Assembly: GCA_028583405.1 (NCBI GenBank)
Contig: CM053248.1
Coordinates: forward strand, 24,168,543-24,232,542
Direction: 5' to 3'
Source: Pogonophryne albipinna
Lineage: Eukaryota; Chordata; Actinopteri; Perciformes; Artedidraconidae
DNA: 64,000 bases
In this document: piece after piece, positions 11,394 to 37,543 of the stretch
How positions within the stretch are numbered: the first letter of the stretch is position 1
Layout: the number at the start of each line of letters is the position of its first letter
The notes under the pieces: generated by a model
Seen by the model: only the letters and a program-made list of their open reading frames with translations
The model's database searches: none
What the model was told of the DNA's origin: nothing
Translations under genes and position numbers: made by a program

Positions 11394-13960
11394 AGCAAAT
11401 ACTTCGCGTCGGGCCGAACCACGCCCCTTAGCTGTGATATAATGAGCATATACCACGGCCTGTCGTGAGCTATTGCTTTTATAAAACGGTTACCAAGTGT
11501 GGCAATATGAAAGAAAAATACAGACTCTAATTTAAATAGTTTTTATTAGTAAATAATGATGTTCAAAATAAAATAGTCCCTCCGTTGCCTTCTGCACAAA
11601 ACATAGTGCGAGGTGGTTGCTATGCAACAACACTAACAGCTAGCGAACATATTAGACAGAGAGCGTTGATCCATTATTTGGCTATTTATTTACATTCATT
11701 TGTATGTTGCCGTTTATTGTGCACCCACTGAAAAACTGTCCAGCATCAGTAGCATGGCTTACGAGGTTACTTGTATAGGTTGAGGTTGTTCTAGGTTGTT
11801 GCTTGGCGTGGCGAGAATATTGCTCCACTTTCTCCGGTCCCCGAGATTCGGCTTCCAGTAGCTCTGGAGAGAGCTTTCGCACCTGTCGCCACTAACGGTC
11901 ATCATTTATCTGCTTTCAAGACCCGCACCAGAAAGCTTTTGAATGGTGGTAATTTTCCAGTTCGTCTACCTGCTCTTCACGTAGCTCTGCTTGTCGTCGT
12001 TTAGGTGCTTTTTTTTTCGGGAGATAGGCACTCCTCAATCCACTCCTCCATAGTAAGACCCCCCCGGAGGTCGAAGTTAATCTTAAATGTTTCTATTTTA
12101 TGCTTTGTAAGTTTGTTTTGTAACGGAAGAAATGTAAATATATTTATAAAACTGACAAGTCAAATCAAGCAATCTGATTGGTCGATAGTGTTTTTGCGGA
12201 CCTCTTTGATTACAGATTTGAAAACATCGTTGCTTGCTTTAAAAGTAGCACAATTCATTATGTCAAACCTTGGAAAGTATCTAGATATCCCTGCCCTAAT
12301 GCCAAAGGAACTGCACACTGAATATGTTTTGCCGTTTGATGTCTATGTCTGGACCGCTGCGTAAAAAGGAGGGTTTCTGCCCCGTTACTTCTCCGCTGCT
12401 TTCTTGTTCCAGTATGAAAAGCAAACTGCAAGCAGTTTGCTTTTCAGCCCAACGATATACTGTTTTTCTCAGACGCTGAAAAGCAAACTGCAAGCAGTTT
12501 GCTTTTCAGCAGACGCGGAGGGATACTGGAACGCGGAAGCAAACTGCAAGCAGTTTGCTTTTCAGCCCAACGATATACTGTTTTTCTCAGACGCGGAGGG
12601 ATACTGATTTGTTGTGAAAAGTAACTTACAATTCTACCCGTAGTATACGCTCAGTATATCACGGCTAAGAACCAATCAGATTGCTTGATTTGACTTGTCC
12701 GTTTTATAATACACATTACAAAACGGACAAGTCAAATCAAGCAATCTGATTGGTTCTTAGCCGTGATATACTGAGCGTATACCACGGGTAGAATTGTAAG
12801 TTACTTTTCACAACAAATCAGTATCCCTCCGCGTCTGAGAAAAACAGTATATTGTTGGGCTGAAAATTGCTTTTTCATACTGGAACAAGAAAGCAGCGGA
12901 GAAGTAACGGGGCAGAAACCCTCCTTTTTACGCAGCGGTCCAGACATAGACATCAAACGGCAAAACATATTCAGTGTGCAGTTCCTTTGGCATTAGGGCA
13001 GGGGTATCTAGATACTTTCCAAGGTTTGACATAATGAGTTGTGCTACTTTTAAAGTAAGCATCGATGTTTTCAAATCTGTAATCAAAGAGGTCCGCAAAA
13101 ACACTATCGACCAATCAGATTGCTTGATTTGACTTGTCAGTTTTATAAATATATTTACATTTCTTCCGTTAAAAAACAAACTTACAAAGCTTAAAATGGA
13201 AACATTTAAGATTAACTTCGACCTCCGGGGGGGTCTTACTATGGAGGAGTGGATTGAGCAGTGCCTATCTCCCGAAAAAAAAAGCACCTAAACGACGACA
13301 AGCAGAGCTACGTGAAGAGCAGGTAGACCAACTGGAGAAGTACCACCATTCAAAAGCTTTCTGATGCGGGTCTTGAAACAAAGCAGAGAAATGATGACCG
13401 TTAGTGGCCACAGGTGCGAAAGCTCTCTCCAGAGCTACTGGAAGCCGAATCTCGGGGACCGGAGAAAGTGGAGCAATATTCTCACCACGCCAAGCAACAG
13501 CCTAGAACAACCTCAACCTATACAAGTAACCTCGTAAGCCATTCTACTGATGCTGGACCGTTTTTCAGTGGCTGCACAATAAACGGCAACATACAAATGA
13601 ATGTAAATAAATAGCCAAATAATGGATCAACGCTCTCTGTCTAATATGTTCGCTAGCTGTTAGTGTTGTTGCATAGCAACCACCTCGCACTATGTTTTGT
13701 GCAGAAGGCAACGGAGGGACTATTTTATTTTGAACATTATTATTTACTAATAAAAACTATTTAAATTAGAGTGTGTATTTTTCTTTCATATTGCCACACT
13801 TGGTAACCGTTTTATAAAAGCAATAGCTCACTTCAGGCCGTGATATATGCTCATTATATCACAGCTAAGGGGGTTGTCGACCCTCCGCTTCGCGTCGGGC
13901 CGAACCACGCCCCTTAGCTGTGATATAATGAGCATATACCACGGCCTGTCGTGAGCTATT
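11394..13960. mobile_element. large fold-back (palindromic) element
   Basis: Arms of more than 1.2 kb (about 11407-12704 and 12720-13960) are inverted copies of each other around a centre near 12712. The innermost 50 bp on each side are a perfect match. The 9-mer GCTGAAGTA lies on both flanks (11385-11393 and 13961-13969), suggesting a target duplication. Each arm encodes near-identical 119-residue (12005-12364 plus; 13287-12928 minus) and 66-residue open frames, but I recognise no transposase motif. The right end carries an extra about 50-bp-stem hairpin (13823-13960). The left end lacks half of it, so the left terminus looks truncated. Confidence 0.8.
12417..12562. repeat. three copies of a perfect 13-bp-stem hairpin, only in the left arm
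   Basis: The palindrome AGCAAACTGC-AA-GCAGTTTGCT, with up to 13 paired bases, occurs at 12417-12444, 12479-12506 and 12537-12562. The mirror position in the right arm (about 12850-12880) has only one short degenerate form. Copies are separated by segments repeating CCCAACGATATACTG. Confidence 0.8.
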
Positions 13961-13969
13961 GCTGAAGTA

Positions 13970-16900
13970 GTATTCATGTGTTACTAATACCACTTTTCAA
14001 ATAAATTCAGTAAATTAAAGTTGGAAACATTTTATAACATATCTTAGTTGATAAGAAAAAAAGCCCAATAACTTATTCACATAACAAGCTTGAAGGTTGG
14101 TTTCTTGTTGAAGTTCTACACTTGATGGTTTGAATTCAGCCAGAGGAGGCGGTCCCTGGTTTACAGGGGGCCCTAAGGGACCCCACAGCTGCTCTGTAAT
14201 AATTGCTTGTGCAAGCGAGCGTGGAGGAAAGAGGCGGTGCAGGAGGTAGAGAGTTATCCTCCTCAGCAACCCTGCTGTGCAAAGAGTCCATCCCAGGTGT
14301 GCTCCAGTCTTGTGAAACATAAAATAGCATTTGCTTCAACGGCTGGAGACTTGGAAGGATTTATCTTTTTGTGAACTTATTCCCACTCTTATTATCATTT
14401 CCCCTATCACTTTCTAGCTTTCTCTCAGTTGCTCTACTTCTGTCCTTTTATCTTCACTGCTGTGTTTCAATGTGTGTTTGAACAGCGGTTTGCTTCCACC
14501 TAGTGGTGAAGTTGTGCAGCAGCAACTGGCTTTAAAGGTCCCATATCATGGCCATTTCTACTGATCATATTTCCATTGTTGAGGTCTACTAAAATAGATT
14601 TATATTGTGCAATTTTCCAAACACACATTGGTTTCTCATACAGCATCTCTGTATAGTATTCACTCTCTGTCCTAAACGGCTTGTTGGAGCTCCTGCCTGA
14701 GAATGTATTTATACTGTATACACCCAATATACCAAAACCATACACCTTGGTGGTCAAAAAGAGGCCACTCATGATCAGATGTTAGTACCTCAGCCATTTA
14801 TTTCTTAAACGTAAGAAAGAAGGGACTTGTTCAAGGTAAGAAAACTCAACATTGCAATTTAAAATCAAGTGCACTTCAACAATGTCTCATCCTGTAAGGG
14901 AGCCGTCCCTTCCTGCTGTGTGAAGTAAGATACACAAACTTAAAAACAATCTAAAGAATCAATCTTTACTGTAAGGCTTTGGGTGGAGTGCTGTGTTCAT
15001 TGAGATGTCAGTGGTGGTGACAAATATACATGTGGAATACCCATTGAACAGCTGACCCAACAACATAATCCTCCGAGACATCTGTACACCAACAGAAACG
15101 TGAAGAGATAGGATGTGGACTGTGTCATGGACTCCGGGTGGAGTCAGGCAGTGGGCTCATTGTGCTAAAACAATTCTTATTTTTTTAAGAATGGGAGCAA
15201 GAAGAAGGACATGGCAGCTCTGCACTTCACCTGGGCCAAACAGTATTTGAAAGTCATTTCCGGTGCTTGTTTGAGCGCTCTCAAGAGTACCAGATCGGAT
15301 GGAGTTTATTGCATCATGCAAAATTCAGATAAGTTCAGCCAGATGACTTTCCATGATGTAAAATATTGACAGTCAGTCACAGAGGGTTTAAACATCTCAG
15401 GTTTTTGCTTACTTCAGCACAGATGGCTGAGATACACCACATGGGACTGCACATTCGACTCAAAGTCAATTTAGTGTTCTTTACTGTGATAAAAAAAAAA
15501 AACTACCTGGCTCTCTCGGAGTGATTTAATCCTCCTCTCTTTCTGGTTTCCAGGCAAGCACCATGAATGAATTACAATTACCATCTGGTCCAGGTACCAT
15601 TATAGGTGACTCATCCGAAAGAAAATAAAAACGGATAATGACGTACTGTGTTAAGCTTAAGACAATAGAAGTAGGTCACAATCCTACTGTACCAAAAAAA
15701 GTATATATTTAGCAGGGAAAATGCAATTAACTATAATCAACTTACATTCTTGTAACAGGTCAAATCTAAATATATTTTTTTTTAAAAAGGTCAAAGAAGT
15801 CATATCATTTGCAATTTCAGCTCACTAGATTCAACATCATACAAAGTCCTATCTATATAGTCGGCCGGTTAAGACCGTAAAATGCAGCAATTCACAATTG
15901 CCTTAGTGCGTGATACATACTCAGTATATATAACAAAATACATCAATGGCATTTCACAATAGACATTCTCGATAATACATTTAGTACTGTACCTGGAGTA
16001 TTACCCACAAAACTATGCTGGTACCTTGTTAAACAAAACACAGGAAGTCTGGACATAACAGAGTTTCACATTAAAGACATTAAAAAAGATCGGACGACTA
16101 ATGCTAAAAATAACAACATTTGTTGAACAGCAGGTGGCAGTGTATATCTGTTACGCATAAAAAGAGTAAAACCAGCGGTGTAGCCATCATAGACGCTTTC
16201 ATAGACGCTTTCCTTTTAGGAAAACTTTTTCTTCGTCCAAAAAGGAGGAGTTGTACATTTTTTTCTTCTATAAATAGTGGCTACAAAATGCGTCGGAAAA
16301 CATCTACCATGGCTAGTTTGGCTAGTGTTTATTAGACCCTATCTCGGGAGTTATGATGCTATAAAGTACATACCCTCATCCTGGACCCAGTTTAGGGCAA
16401 TCATTCTCAATTTGTTGTTATGTAAAACTCCAGAAATCCTAACTAGTTGTTGCTTTTGTGAATTCAGAAGGAGGGCAGTATTGTAGAGCAGATGTGAAAA
16501 TTGGTGAGTGAAACCCCAGTCCATTGGAATGACATTTAAAAAGCCAATCATAAACATTGACTGTATTTTGTACAGTAGGCCACTTGGCACAAGACAATCT
16601 TGGTGTTTAATGTGTTTGTGTGAGGGCACAGAGGAAAGTGTTTCTCTGTGTTTGTTGTATCTTCACTGCTGTATGGTTTTGGGGTTCATGACAAGGCGGT
16701 AGGAAAATGAAGTGAAAGACATTTTGACTTGAAAATCATCTCAAATTGGAGCCACTGCACCCGATTCATCTTGCTAGACACACAACAGGAAAGAGGGCTT
16801 GCAGGATATGTGATATTGGGCGCGTTGCTTTAACATTTTGAAAAAATGTCAAGTGCATCAGATGACTAAAGGAAAAAAAAAAAACCAGCACCTAATTTCT

Positions 16901-18060
16901 AACTTCCTGTGATAATATTTGATTCAAACATGATCTTTAATCCTATAATGAGCAAAGGCTAAAGAAACACTTGACATTTCAATGCATGTTTTGAAATTGG
17001 ATTCAAAGATTGGATTTAAAAATTAGATTAGATTAAAAATGTAATTACTATTTTACCACACTGGTTGTATTTTAATTTCAGTCTGGAGTATTTTTTCCCC
17101 AATGTAAAAGTGAAATCATTATTCCCAAAGCCAAATGTGATGTCTTCAAAGGTTACATTACCAAACCCAAATATTTGGAGGTGGCGCAAGTATGTAGCAG
17201 CAACAAGTCTGCAGGTCTTATTTATCCACTGCCGTTGCATTACTCTCCTGTAGTTTGCACACGTCCACGTGTATAAAACTGACTTGAAATACGGCTTATA
17301 TGCAACTGACTTACAATAATAATAATAATAATAATAATAATATAGTCTTATTTAATTTTTTTGCACAAAAACTACATTAGTTCTTTCATCATGAAATCTC
17401 ACAACACATACTGGATGTTTCTCTTTACTAGGAGTCTGCAGCCTGTTAAAAAATAATTGTTTTGCTGTTGAAAACATTGCATTGAAAAGGAAAGTGTATC
17501 TGGAAACTCAAATATAGATCATCACATAACATTTAGCTGTAAATGTTTTTGCTGGGATGAGTGTATCCTTCGACATGATGACGTGTGCGGCCATATGGAG
17601 GATAATTCGTATCCATCTTATGCTGCCACCTGCATCTTGCTGTATACTATGAATAAACTACCATGAAAACTTAAAAACGGTACGAAACATTATCAAACAG
17701 GGTGATCACATGCTTCAGTATCCCAGCTTGGTAAACCCTGCTGATCATAAGAAACTTTTGCACAATTATGAAACGTCACAATCACAAAGACAACAGTTTA
17801 CATGTACATTACATTTCAATATGAATGTACATGTAACCGATGGATTCCTCGATGCATCATATACAAATATAACATGATATATAAAGACGTACTGACGATA
17901 CCTACACGTTAATAGACACATTGCTCATACATTCACATATGTCAACACTTAAATATGTATATACATGTATACATGTATATATTCATATGTATACAGATAT
18001 ATCAAAGGAGGAATAAATAGTGCCATTAATGAGGTGAGACAACCTAGTTTCCATTCTCCT
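13970..18060. other. mostly unassigned DNA downstream of dusp3, with one MITE fragment
   Basis: A segment at 14532-14770 starts TTAAAGGTCCCATATCATGG, resembling a common fish MITE end. Simple AAT repeat at 17316-17343 and alternating AT/GT sequence at 17940-18000. A possible mini-exon-like stretch follows a good acceptor at 15552-15590, but nothing supports it further. No gene recognised. Confidence 0.4.
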
Positions 18061-18066
18061 CTCTAG

Positions 18067-18202
18067 TGAGACGACTATGCCCCTGGATTCATGCGAACAT
18101 GCCCCGAGGCCGTTTGTTCAGGAGGATTATGATGTGTGGGACAAAGAGTCGGAACTCTGGAGGGATGCTGGTGCTCATCCAGCTCAAACCCCTGCACTTT
18201 GA
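18067..18202 (+). CDS. possible terminal exon of an unidentified plus-strand gene
   Basis: A pyrimidine-rich tract ending CTCCTCTCTAG at 18056-18066 is followed by an open frame of 44 residues ending at TGA 18200-18202. The frame includes MPLDSCEHAPRPFVQEDYDV followed by an acidic, Trp-containing tail and an Ala/Pro-rich end. Composition looks protein-like, and a plus-strand gene here would converge on dusp3. I do not recognise the protein and found no convincing upstream exon, so this may be chance. Confidence 0.25.
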
Positions 18203-20252
18203 TGGGAGTCCACCTCAAAAACAGCTCTATGGAGTGGGGGTTTAGAAGGAATTCTTTACACCTTAAATTGATCATTTATATAGAAATGACTCTTCTTGGG
18301 TTAGGTTGTATTCTTGAAGAAAACTGTTTTTTCTTTTGTTATGGTTAGTTTTTTTTAATGTATTTTAAAGAAAATGAGGATGAGTTTAATAACAGCAAAA
18401 CTTTAAAAATGTTATCTCGTAACACTTGTGCAGTAAATCCAAGTCTCTGTTACTGAGTTGTATGCGCACTACATCTAATTGCATTTTCCCCAAAGGTAAA
18501 AAGGGGAAGAACAGCAAGTCGGGTTCAAATCCAACCCATGGCATTTTGCTGAAAATGCTACCCCCCAACCCCCTTTCCAATCTTTTGGAAGGGTACAAAA
18601 GCCCCCAAAATATTAATCTTAAAAAACATACTATTTAAAACACTTTTGACCCGACTTGCACGGACAAGTAACGCGACTGCGCTTGCATGAGAATGTTTAC
18701 GCAAGCGGTTTTTAAAATAATTGTACGGTAAAGAGTGAGCGTATATAATTGTACATTTCAATATCATTTTGCTGTTGTTAAATGTCATCTATAACGTTTT
18801 TTAATTTGTTGTTACCATCGAGATAGGAAAAGGTTTTCTTCAAGGTAACACAGCATGGGTAATCGATACACAAATGTTCATTTTAGTGGGATAAATATTC
18901 CTTTAAAGACACCCCATCTCCGTCCTTCCTGGCACTAGGTTTACTTTACAGTATTATGCCAAGTAATAAATACTTTTAAAGTGTATTGTAGAACTACTGT
19001 TGCCTATATGTAACAACTAGAGCCTGATAGTCATATTTAGATTGATTACATTCTATATACAGTATCTGATGAGGGTATTGACATATATTGCAATGCTGAA
19101 GTACATACCAACAAAACATTGTAATTTGACCCGGTGTGTGGGTGTAAAGTCAGGCATAATTAACACACACATGTAGGAGTGAGCCATGTTGTGAATGGGC
19201 CTCTGACAGACTGTGTGGATGAAACAGTGGTGCTGACCGTATGGCAGTGGACAACTCTGTGGCGTGATGACTGGACCGCTCTGTTAGAAGAGTTAGTGGG
19301 AGGCATCTCCAAACTAAAGGCCTCTAGATTGAAATTGGTAAACCTGGTGAAGTCCGCCTTTAACCCCTTTAAGCTACTAGTCTGTAAGTGTAGCATAGGT
19401 AATGTGGGCAAGTTGGGAATCTTAAAAACAACTGACCACACCAAATATTTGTTAGCTGCAGCGCTTAACAGCAAATACCGTCTATATTGTACGTTTTGGT
19501 CATCTGTGTTTTGATAACCCAAAACACAATCACTGTAGGGATGTAAAACTATAAATGTAATCCCGATAAAGGAAGATGTCATGCAGTCCTGCTCTACAGG
19601 AAAATAATATAACGTCATATGATATATATGTAATTGTAAACAAGCCACTTTGGAACTGAAATACTGTAGATGACCTCTGTGAATGTTAGAGGATAGAGCT
19701 CCCAGTACTCACTTGCCTGAATGTGATTTGCCTCGTGTGCAGGCTCGTTGAGCTCAATGGCAAACTAAAATAATGTCACTTAAAAAGCAACTGGAAATAT
19801 GGCCGCTACATGAGCAACCCACGCAGCAGCTCGTTATTTTTAATAAGCTCGACCTTTGCTGTCCTTGCTGCGAGCCTCTGGGATACAGAATGTGTCAGAT
19901 GTATCGCTACCGCTGTCAAACTAGAGGCCGAGAGTCCAGGATGCCGAGTGGAATGTTACACAGAGCTACAGCTTGCATTAGAGTGTGAATCATTTGTGTT
20001 TGTGCATTACATATCTGCCCTTCAAGGAAGAAGATCATTTAAGGGGTAAAAACTGTGGAGGGGCTTGGAATGTTTGGGATTTTCCCTCCATCTATTCACA
20101 CATCGCTTTCTGACCTATTTTATCTGCATCATGTGTGGCCATTTGATATCTAAAAGTTTGTTTGGAATTTTTAGAATACTCCTGCTGTTGGAGACAACAC
20201 TGACATTCCCGGCAGTGGAAAACTATGGAATGATTGTGCTATAATCTTACTT
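18203..20252. other. unassigned DNA between the possible exon at 18.1 kb and the dusp3 3' end
   Basis: The longest open frames here (111 residues at 19179-19514 plus, 162 residues at 19648-19160 minus) overlap on opposite strands. Neither shows a recognisable domain or splice signals. I call no gene. Confidence 0.4.
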
Positions 20253-20258
20253 TTTATT
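20253..20258 (-). promoter_or_regulatory. candidate dusp3 poly(A) signal
   Basis: AATAAA on the minus strand about 390 nt after the dusp3 stop. It is a plausible 3' UTR end, but other such hexamers are common in this AT-rich DNA. Confidence 0.3.
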
Positions 20259-20644
20259 AAGGAAATCTTAAAAATCAGGGCAAACTTATGGAGATTGAAG
20301 GAATTCTTTAAGTCACCACTTCATGCAGCGAGAGATCTGCAAGTGTGGAGCGTTGCGTGTGTGTTTTGGAAAGAGGAAGTATTTGAGATCACACTCTTTG
20401 TAGGAGCAGGCAGAGGATTTGATTTGATGGATGTCCTCTTACAGAGCAGCAGTGGCAGCCGTGAACTGAAGATAAAAAACAGCATGTGTGTGTGTGTGTG
20501 TGAGGAATAGTTTTCTACACAGATAAATGCATGTATGATTGTGTATGGAATACCCCTTGGTGTCGGATGGGTGCTGGTTTGGTCAGGGTGGGGTCAGACT
20601 CCCAGAGTGGCTGGAAGCCTGTGAAAGGCATGATAGGAGGCTTT

Positions 20645-33508
<12,864 letters not shown>

Positions 33509-33693
33509 TTATTCAGCTGCATTTGACCTTTGCACGTGAGTCGTGCGCGAGCTTGTCTTCTTGTCTAGCCTACAAGGTGTTTGATCATGATGTGGCGGTG
33601 TGTAACAGCGGCGGGACCGACTTTTTTTTTGTACAGACCCATTTACGTGGAGTTGGAGGGAGTTTCCGGTCGAAACTTTCAAAATAAACAATA

Positions 33694-34320
33694 GAGAGGC
33701 GAAGTCCCTCCCGTTCCGATGGGACTCATGGGACCTTATTTCGGAAAAAGATTGTATTGAAGTCAATGGAGAGAGAAAGATTATCTTTTGATCCCGTTTG
33801 AATTGTGCCACGAATTACACATGATGTTTGTCAATCTTAAATAATAATTTCCATGTCAAAAAAGTCACAGTTTGTGGTAAAACTGTTGAAATATAAGACT
33901 ATGAAAAATACGCAACTAAAAAGACTAGAATCCCGGTCCCGACTAACTCCCCTTTTGTGTATGTACAGCTCTCAACATGCCCAGACTTGTAGTGATTTTC
34001 ACCTCTTCCGCATCATTCTGAAAGAAAGAAGTGAAATATGCCAACGTGATGGCCGTCTTGGTGTGTGGTGCGAGACGGGAGATGTAGTTCATTGAGCTGT
34101 TTCACACCAAAAAAAAAGTGTTACTTCACAGTTTTACGACACATTTTAATTTTTTTGACTTGTAAAATTATCTTGAAAAATTGACATCATATGTGTAATT
34201 CGTGGCGCAATTCAAACGGGATCGAAAGATAATCTTTCTCTCTCCATTGACTTCAATGCATAATTTTTCAGAAATAAGGTCCCATGGAGCTCAACCAGAA
34301 GGGGAGGGACTTCGCCTCTC
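33694..34320. mobile_element. palindromic MITE with long terminal inverted repeats and TA flanks, upstream of dusp3
   Basis: The left end is GAGAGGCGAAGTCCCTCCC and the right end is its reverse complement. Imperfect inverted arms extend about 180 bp (a TAATCTTTCTCTCTCCATTG block near 33755-33785 and at 34230-34250). TA lies on both sides (33692-33693, 34321-34322). It starts 264 bp upstream of the dusp3 ATG, so it lies in or near the promoter or 5' UTR. Confidence 0.8.
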
Positions 34321-34322
34321 TA

Positions 34323-37060
34323 TTGGTAATCAATTAATTCAACACATTTTGATCCAACTGTTTGACCATAATAGTAAATGAAATAATTATTGAAAATGTC
34401 CATTTCATGCATAGCCTATTCCACTGCTTTTCTTTCAATAACCATAATAATAATACAATATGATAATAATCATTCAAAATAAATAATTATAGCACCTTTA
34501 TAAAACAATGACTACAAAGTGCACTTGCACACCTGAAGCAGAAACAAAAACAAATAGAATTGAAGGTTTACATGAGGTAAGCAGACTAACAAACCGAGGT
34601 AAAATTAAGAACAAGTGTGTGCCAAAACATTTATTTTTAATGGGTTGCAATGCAGAGGAAGAAGACGTAGGCTACCCGTTTCTCTTGTTATGTTTGCTAG
34701 TGTTGTTCCGTGTGGGAATACAATTTATTCTAACGATGATTACATCATGATGATTCTAATGATTATGTTTTACATTACTGATTTCGGTTCTTTATTTGCA
34801 GATGCAAAGGCAGGTGTGTTGGCTCTTTTATTTTAAAGACAAACTCATGCAACTTCCGGTTTTTCCTGTCTGTTTGTGGCCCACTTGACGCAGCTGACTC
34901 TCTCCAGCTCTATCTCCAGCAGACACACCCCACCGGCAGTCAGACTCTCAGGAGACTCGAGCTGGACCCGAGGACAGTAATGACAAGAGAGAGAGCGTGC
35001 CGCCTTCATGGACTTCGCGGAACATCCTAAAATAAAGCATTTGAGCTAGGTTTCATAACGAAATGTTTTCGATTTTCATAACAACTATATGTCCCCGCTG
35101 TACAGATCCGATGTTTGTGGATAATACATATTTAAGTACAGTTTAAAGTTCGAGTCTGTGCGACTAAAGGATGTCTATGCTGTGCGCACAACAAGTGGTC
35201 AATTGTTTTGCTTCTTAAAACTGGCAATATGAAGCTGAAACACCCAGACATTGAAAAGTTCAGGAACATTTGTCAAAGATATGTTTTTATTTTAAATAAC
35301 ACTCACAACAAAGGCCACTAATGAACCATTTCAGTTGAGTTTTGCTCATACAGTTAAACAGTCCATTGTCCAGTCAAGATTAAGTTGATTTTATTTTCCA
35401 ACATATTGTCATGCTGATGCTGTCTGTTGCTAAGTGTATCTTCCTAGTGAATCTCCTAACATTGAAACATGCCATTATCGTTAACCCTGTCATCCCCCCA
35501 ACAAGTGTTCGATATGTGCGTCGTGTCCCTACCCTACCTACACAATTAGCCCCAGTATAGAGACACTCTTCCAATTGGATCACACCAGCCACAACACCAA
35601 ATTGTACCATAGCTTCAAGAGGTGGGCCAATGTCCCCTTTCCATAGACTGTATAAAGCTCCTTTCCCATTTCTCGCCCCCCCCCCCCCCCCCTTCTTTCA
35701 CTGTCGGTTCCACCCCCATCATTGGACACAGGCTTCACTTTGATCTCAACTGCAGACCTGTAGTGTATTGGCTAAAAACAGACCACGGGTTTGATGGCCT
35801 CTTGAGCCCCATTGCTTAAAGCACATCCATCCTCGATCTTGACCTTCATCTTGATCTCAATCTGGGATAACATGAACTAGCAACATTATTCTTAGTTTAA
35901 CACAGTTGGATTTGTTCTCAGTGGATACTAATAACAGGTAATGAGCGGTAATTTAATTTATTTTTTTGAATGATTTATTATTGAATAGCCAACCAAATCT
36001 AACTGACATAACTATTTAACAGCAAAAACAATAGATGACCCTTCGAATGTGTATTTACTTATTTTAGAGAAAACATGTTGTTGTCTTCTCTATGCTGTGC
36101 TTGGTAATTTCATGAAAGCATGGTTTTGTATTATCGCCTGATAATTTATCAGCTAAAATGTATGTAATTTATAATAATATGAATATCACTTTATCAGCCA
36201 ATGGTGTGATGATCTGCACCGAGTACTGTAGATTGTGCATCCTAATCTTAAACAGATGCATTGACTCTGTCCACCTCTAGATGGCAGCACATGCCTGTAG
36301 TGGGCAATGCATTCAGCCTGTGGAGGGTGATGATACTGTGCACTGAGATGGAAATACTATTTTTAGCTCTTATTAATGTATGCCTCTTGTCATGTGTATA
36401 CAAATCTGAAAAGAGCTGAAATGTATTTCAAATGTCAAACTTATATTAGGATCTAAAATAATTCTTTACAGCAATATGGACACATTTGGGGCATTTTGAG
36501 AGACTTGGATGTAGTGTCTCTGCTGTGAATACTGTGAACTAAGGCAGAGTGAGTGAGCTTACACAGCATGCTTAGTATTCACTGAAATATTTACAACCAC
36601 AAGATGGAGCCATTTTTCTATCAAATCAACACACTTCATTAACACACAACACACAATTAAAAATAAAACTGTAATTTGAGGGAAGCAAGTGAGGATCTTT
36701 GAAACAAAACAGTAATTATGACAAACCACACAGTGAAAACAAGTCAGTAATGAAGTGTATTGGACAGAGTTTGGGGCAGGGAGTGAAAGCTCCTGAAACC
36801 CATGAATGTGAGAGGCTTAAAGTAGGTTAATAAGTCAAAACAATTCAGGTGCATTCAGTCATGTTAAGCCAGTGGCACGCTAAAAACTGATCTAATTCAG
36901 TGAAACACACTTAATAATGAATGTTTGCTGACACAACCTTTTCAAAGGCTTTGTAAGTCTTAAAAAAACTAAAACTGTATTTAATGTGAATGCATGCCGC
37001 TCACTGCATTAGACACAGTTTGCAGATGGGCATGTAAACAATTAAGAAAACTGTGTTTTT
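34323..37060. other. unassigned DNA
   Basis: No recognisable gene. A poly(C) run sits at 35679-35693. A minus-strand 76-residue frame at 35610-35380 has a hydrophobic segment but no family resemblance I can name. A GC-richer patch at 34850-35040 could be a transcription start region, without firm support. Confidence 0.4.
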
Positions 37061-37061
37061 A

Positions 37062-37543
37062 CACTACAAAAACTCGAAATCTTGTCAAGTATATTTGTCT
37101 AATATCTAGTCAGAATATGTCTTTACACCTGATATAAGACATCATAACTTCAGAAGTAACACTGCAGTGAAATATCTGGTCTTGTTTTTAGACAATGCAT
37201 CATCTTGTTAAGTAAAACAATCTTATTTTGAGTTGTATCTCAGATGAAACACATATTCTTTTTACATATTTATTAGAAAATCACAGACTAACATCAGAAA
37301 ACAGAAAACTTTGAGCATTTGCGGCAACACAACATTTCCTGATTCTGGTCAAATATAGTTCAAAATGAGTTCTCCCAGCTAATTGCAAGATCTGATTTAT
37401 CGAAATATCCCATCTTATTTCAATAAATCTTACCAAGCTAATTTTCAGTTGTTCTATTGGCAGATTTTTGTACTTATTTCAAGTGAAAACAGCTCGCTTT
37501 CATTATTGTTTAACTTGTTTTTGGTGCAGCATTTTTTCCAGTG
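37062..37543. mobile_element. hAT-like MITE
   Basis: The left end is CACTACAAAAACTCGAAATC. The right end, reversed, is CACTGGAAAAAATGCTGCAC. Sub-terminal repeats around ATCTTGTCAAGTATAT and its relatives (ATCTTACCAAGCTAAT) are typical of this fish MITE form. I could not find a convincing 8-bp duplication. Confidence 0.55.

Noticed and set aside
12417..12562. Regularly spaced palindromes resembling a CRISPR array
   Set aside because: Only three copies, unequal spacing, partly repeated spacers and a vertebrate context. They are hairpins within a fold-back transposon.
15552..15590. 39-bp mini-exon after a good acceptor and before CAG|GTACC
   Set aside because: The splice signals look fair, but there is no frame continuity with any neighbour, so I do not list it as an exon.
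19160..19648. 162-codon minus-strand and 111-codon plus-strand frames as a gene
   Set aside because: They overlap in antisense and show no domain, splice sites or start context.
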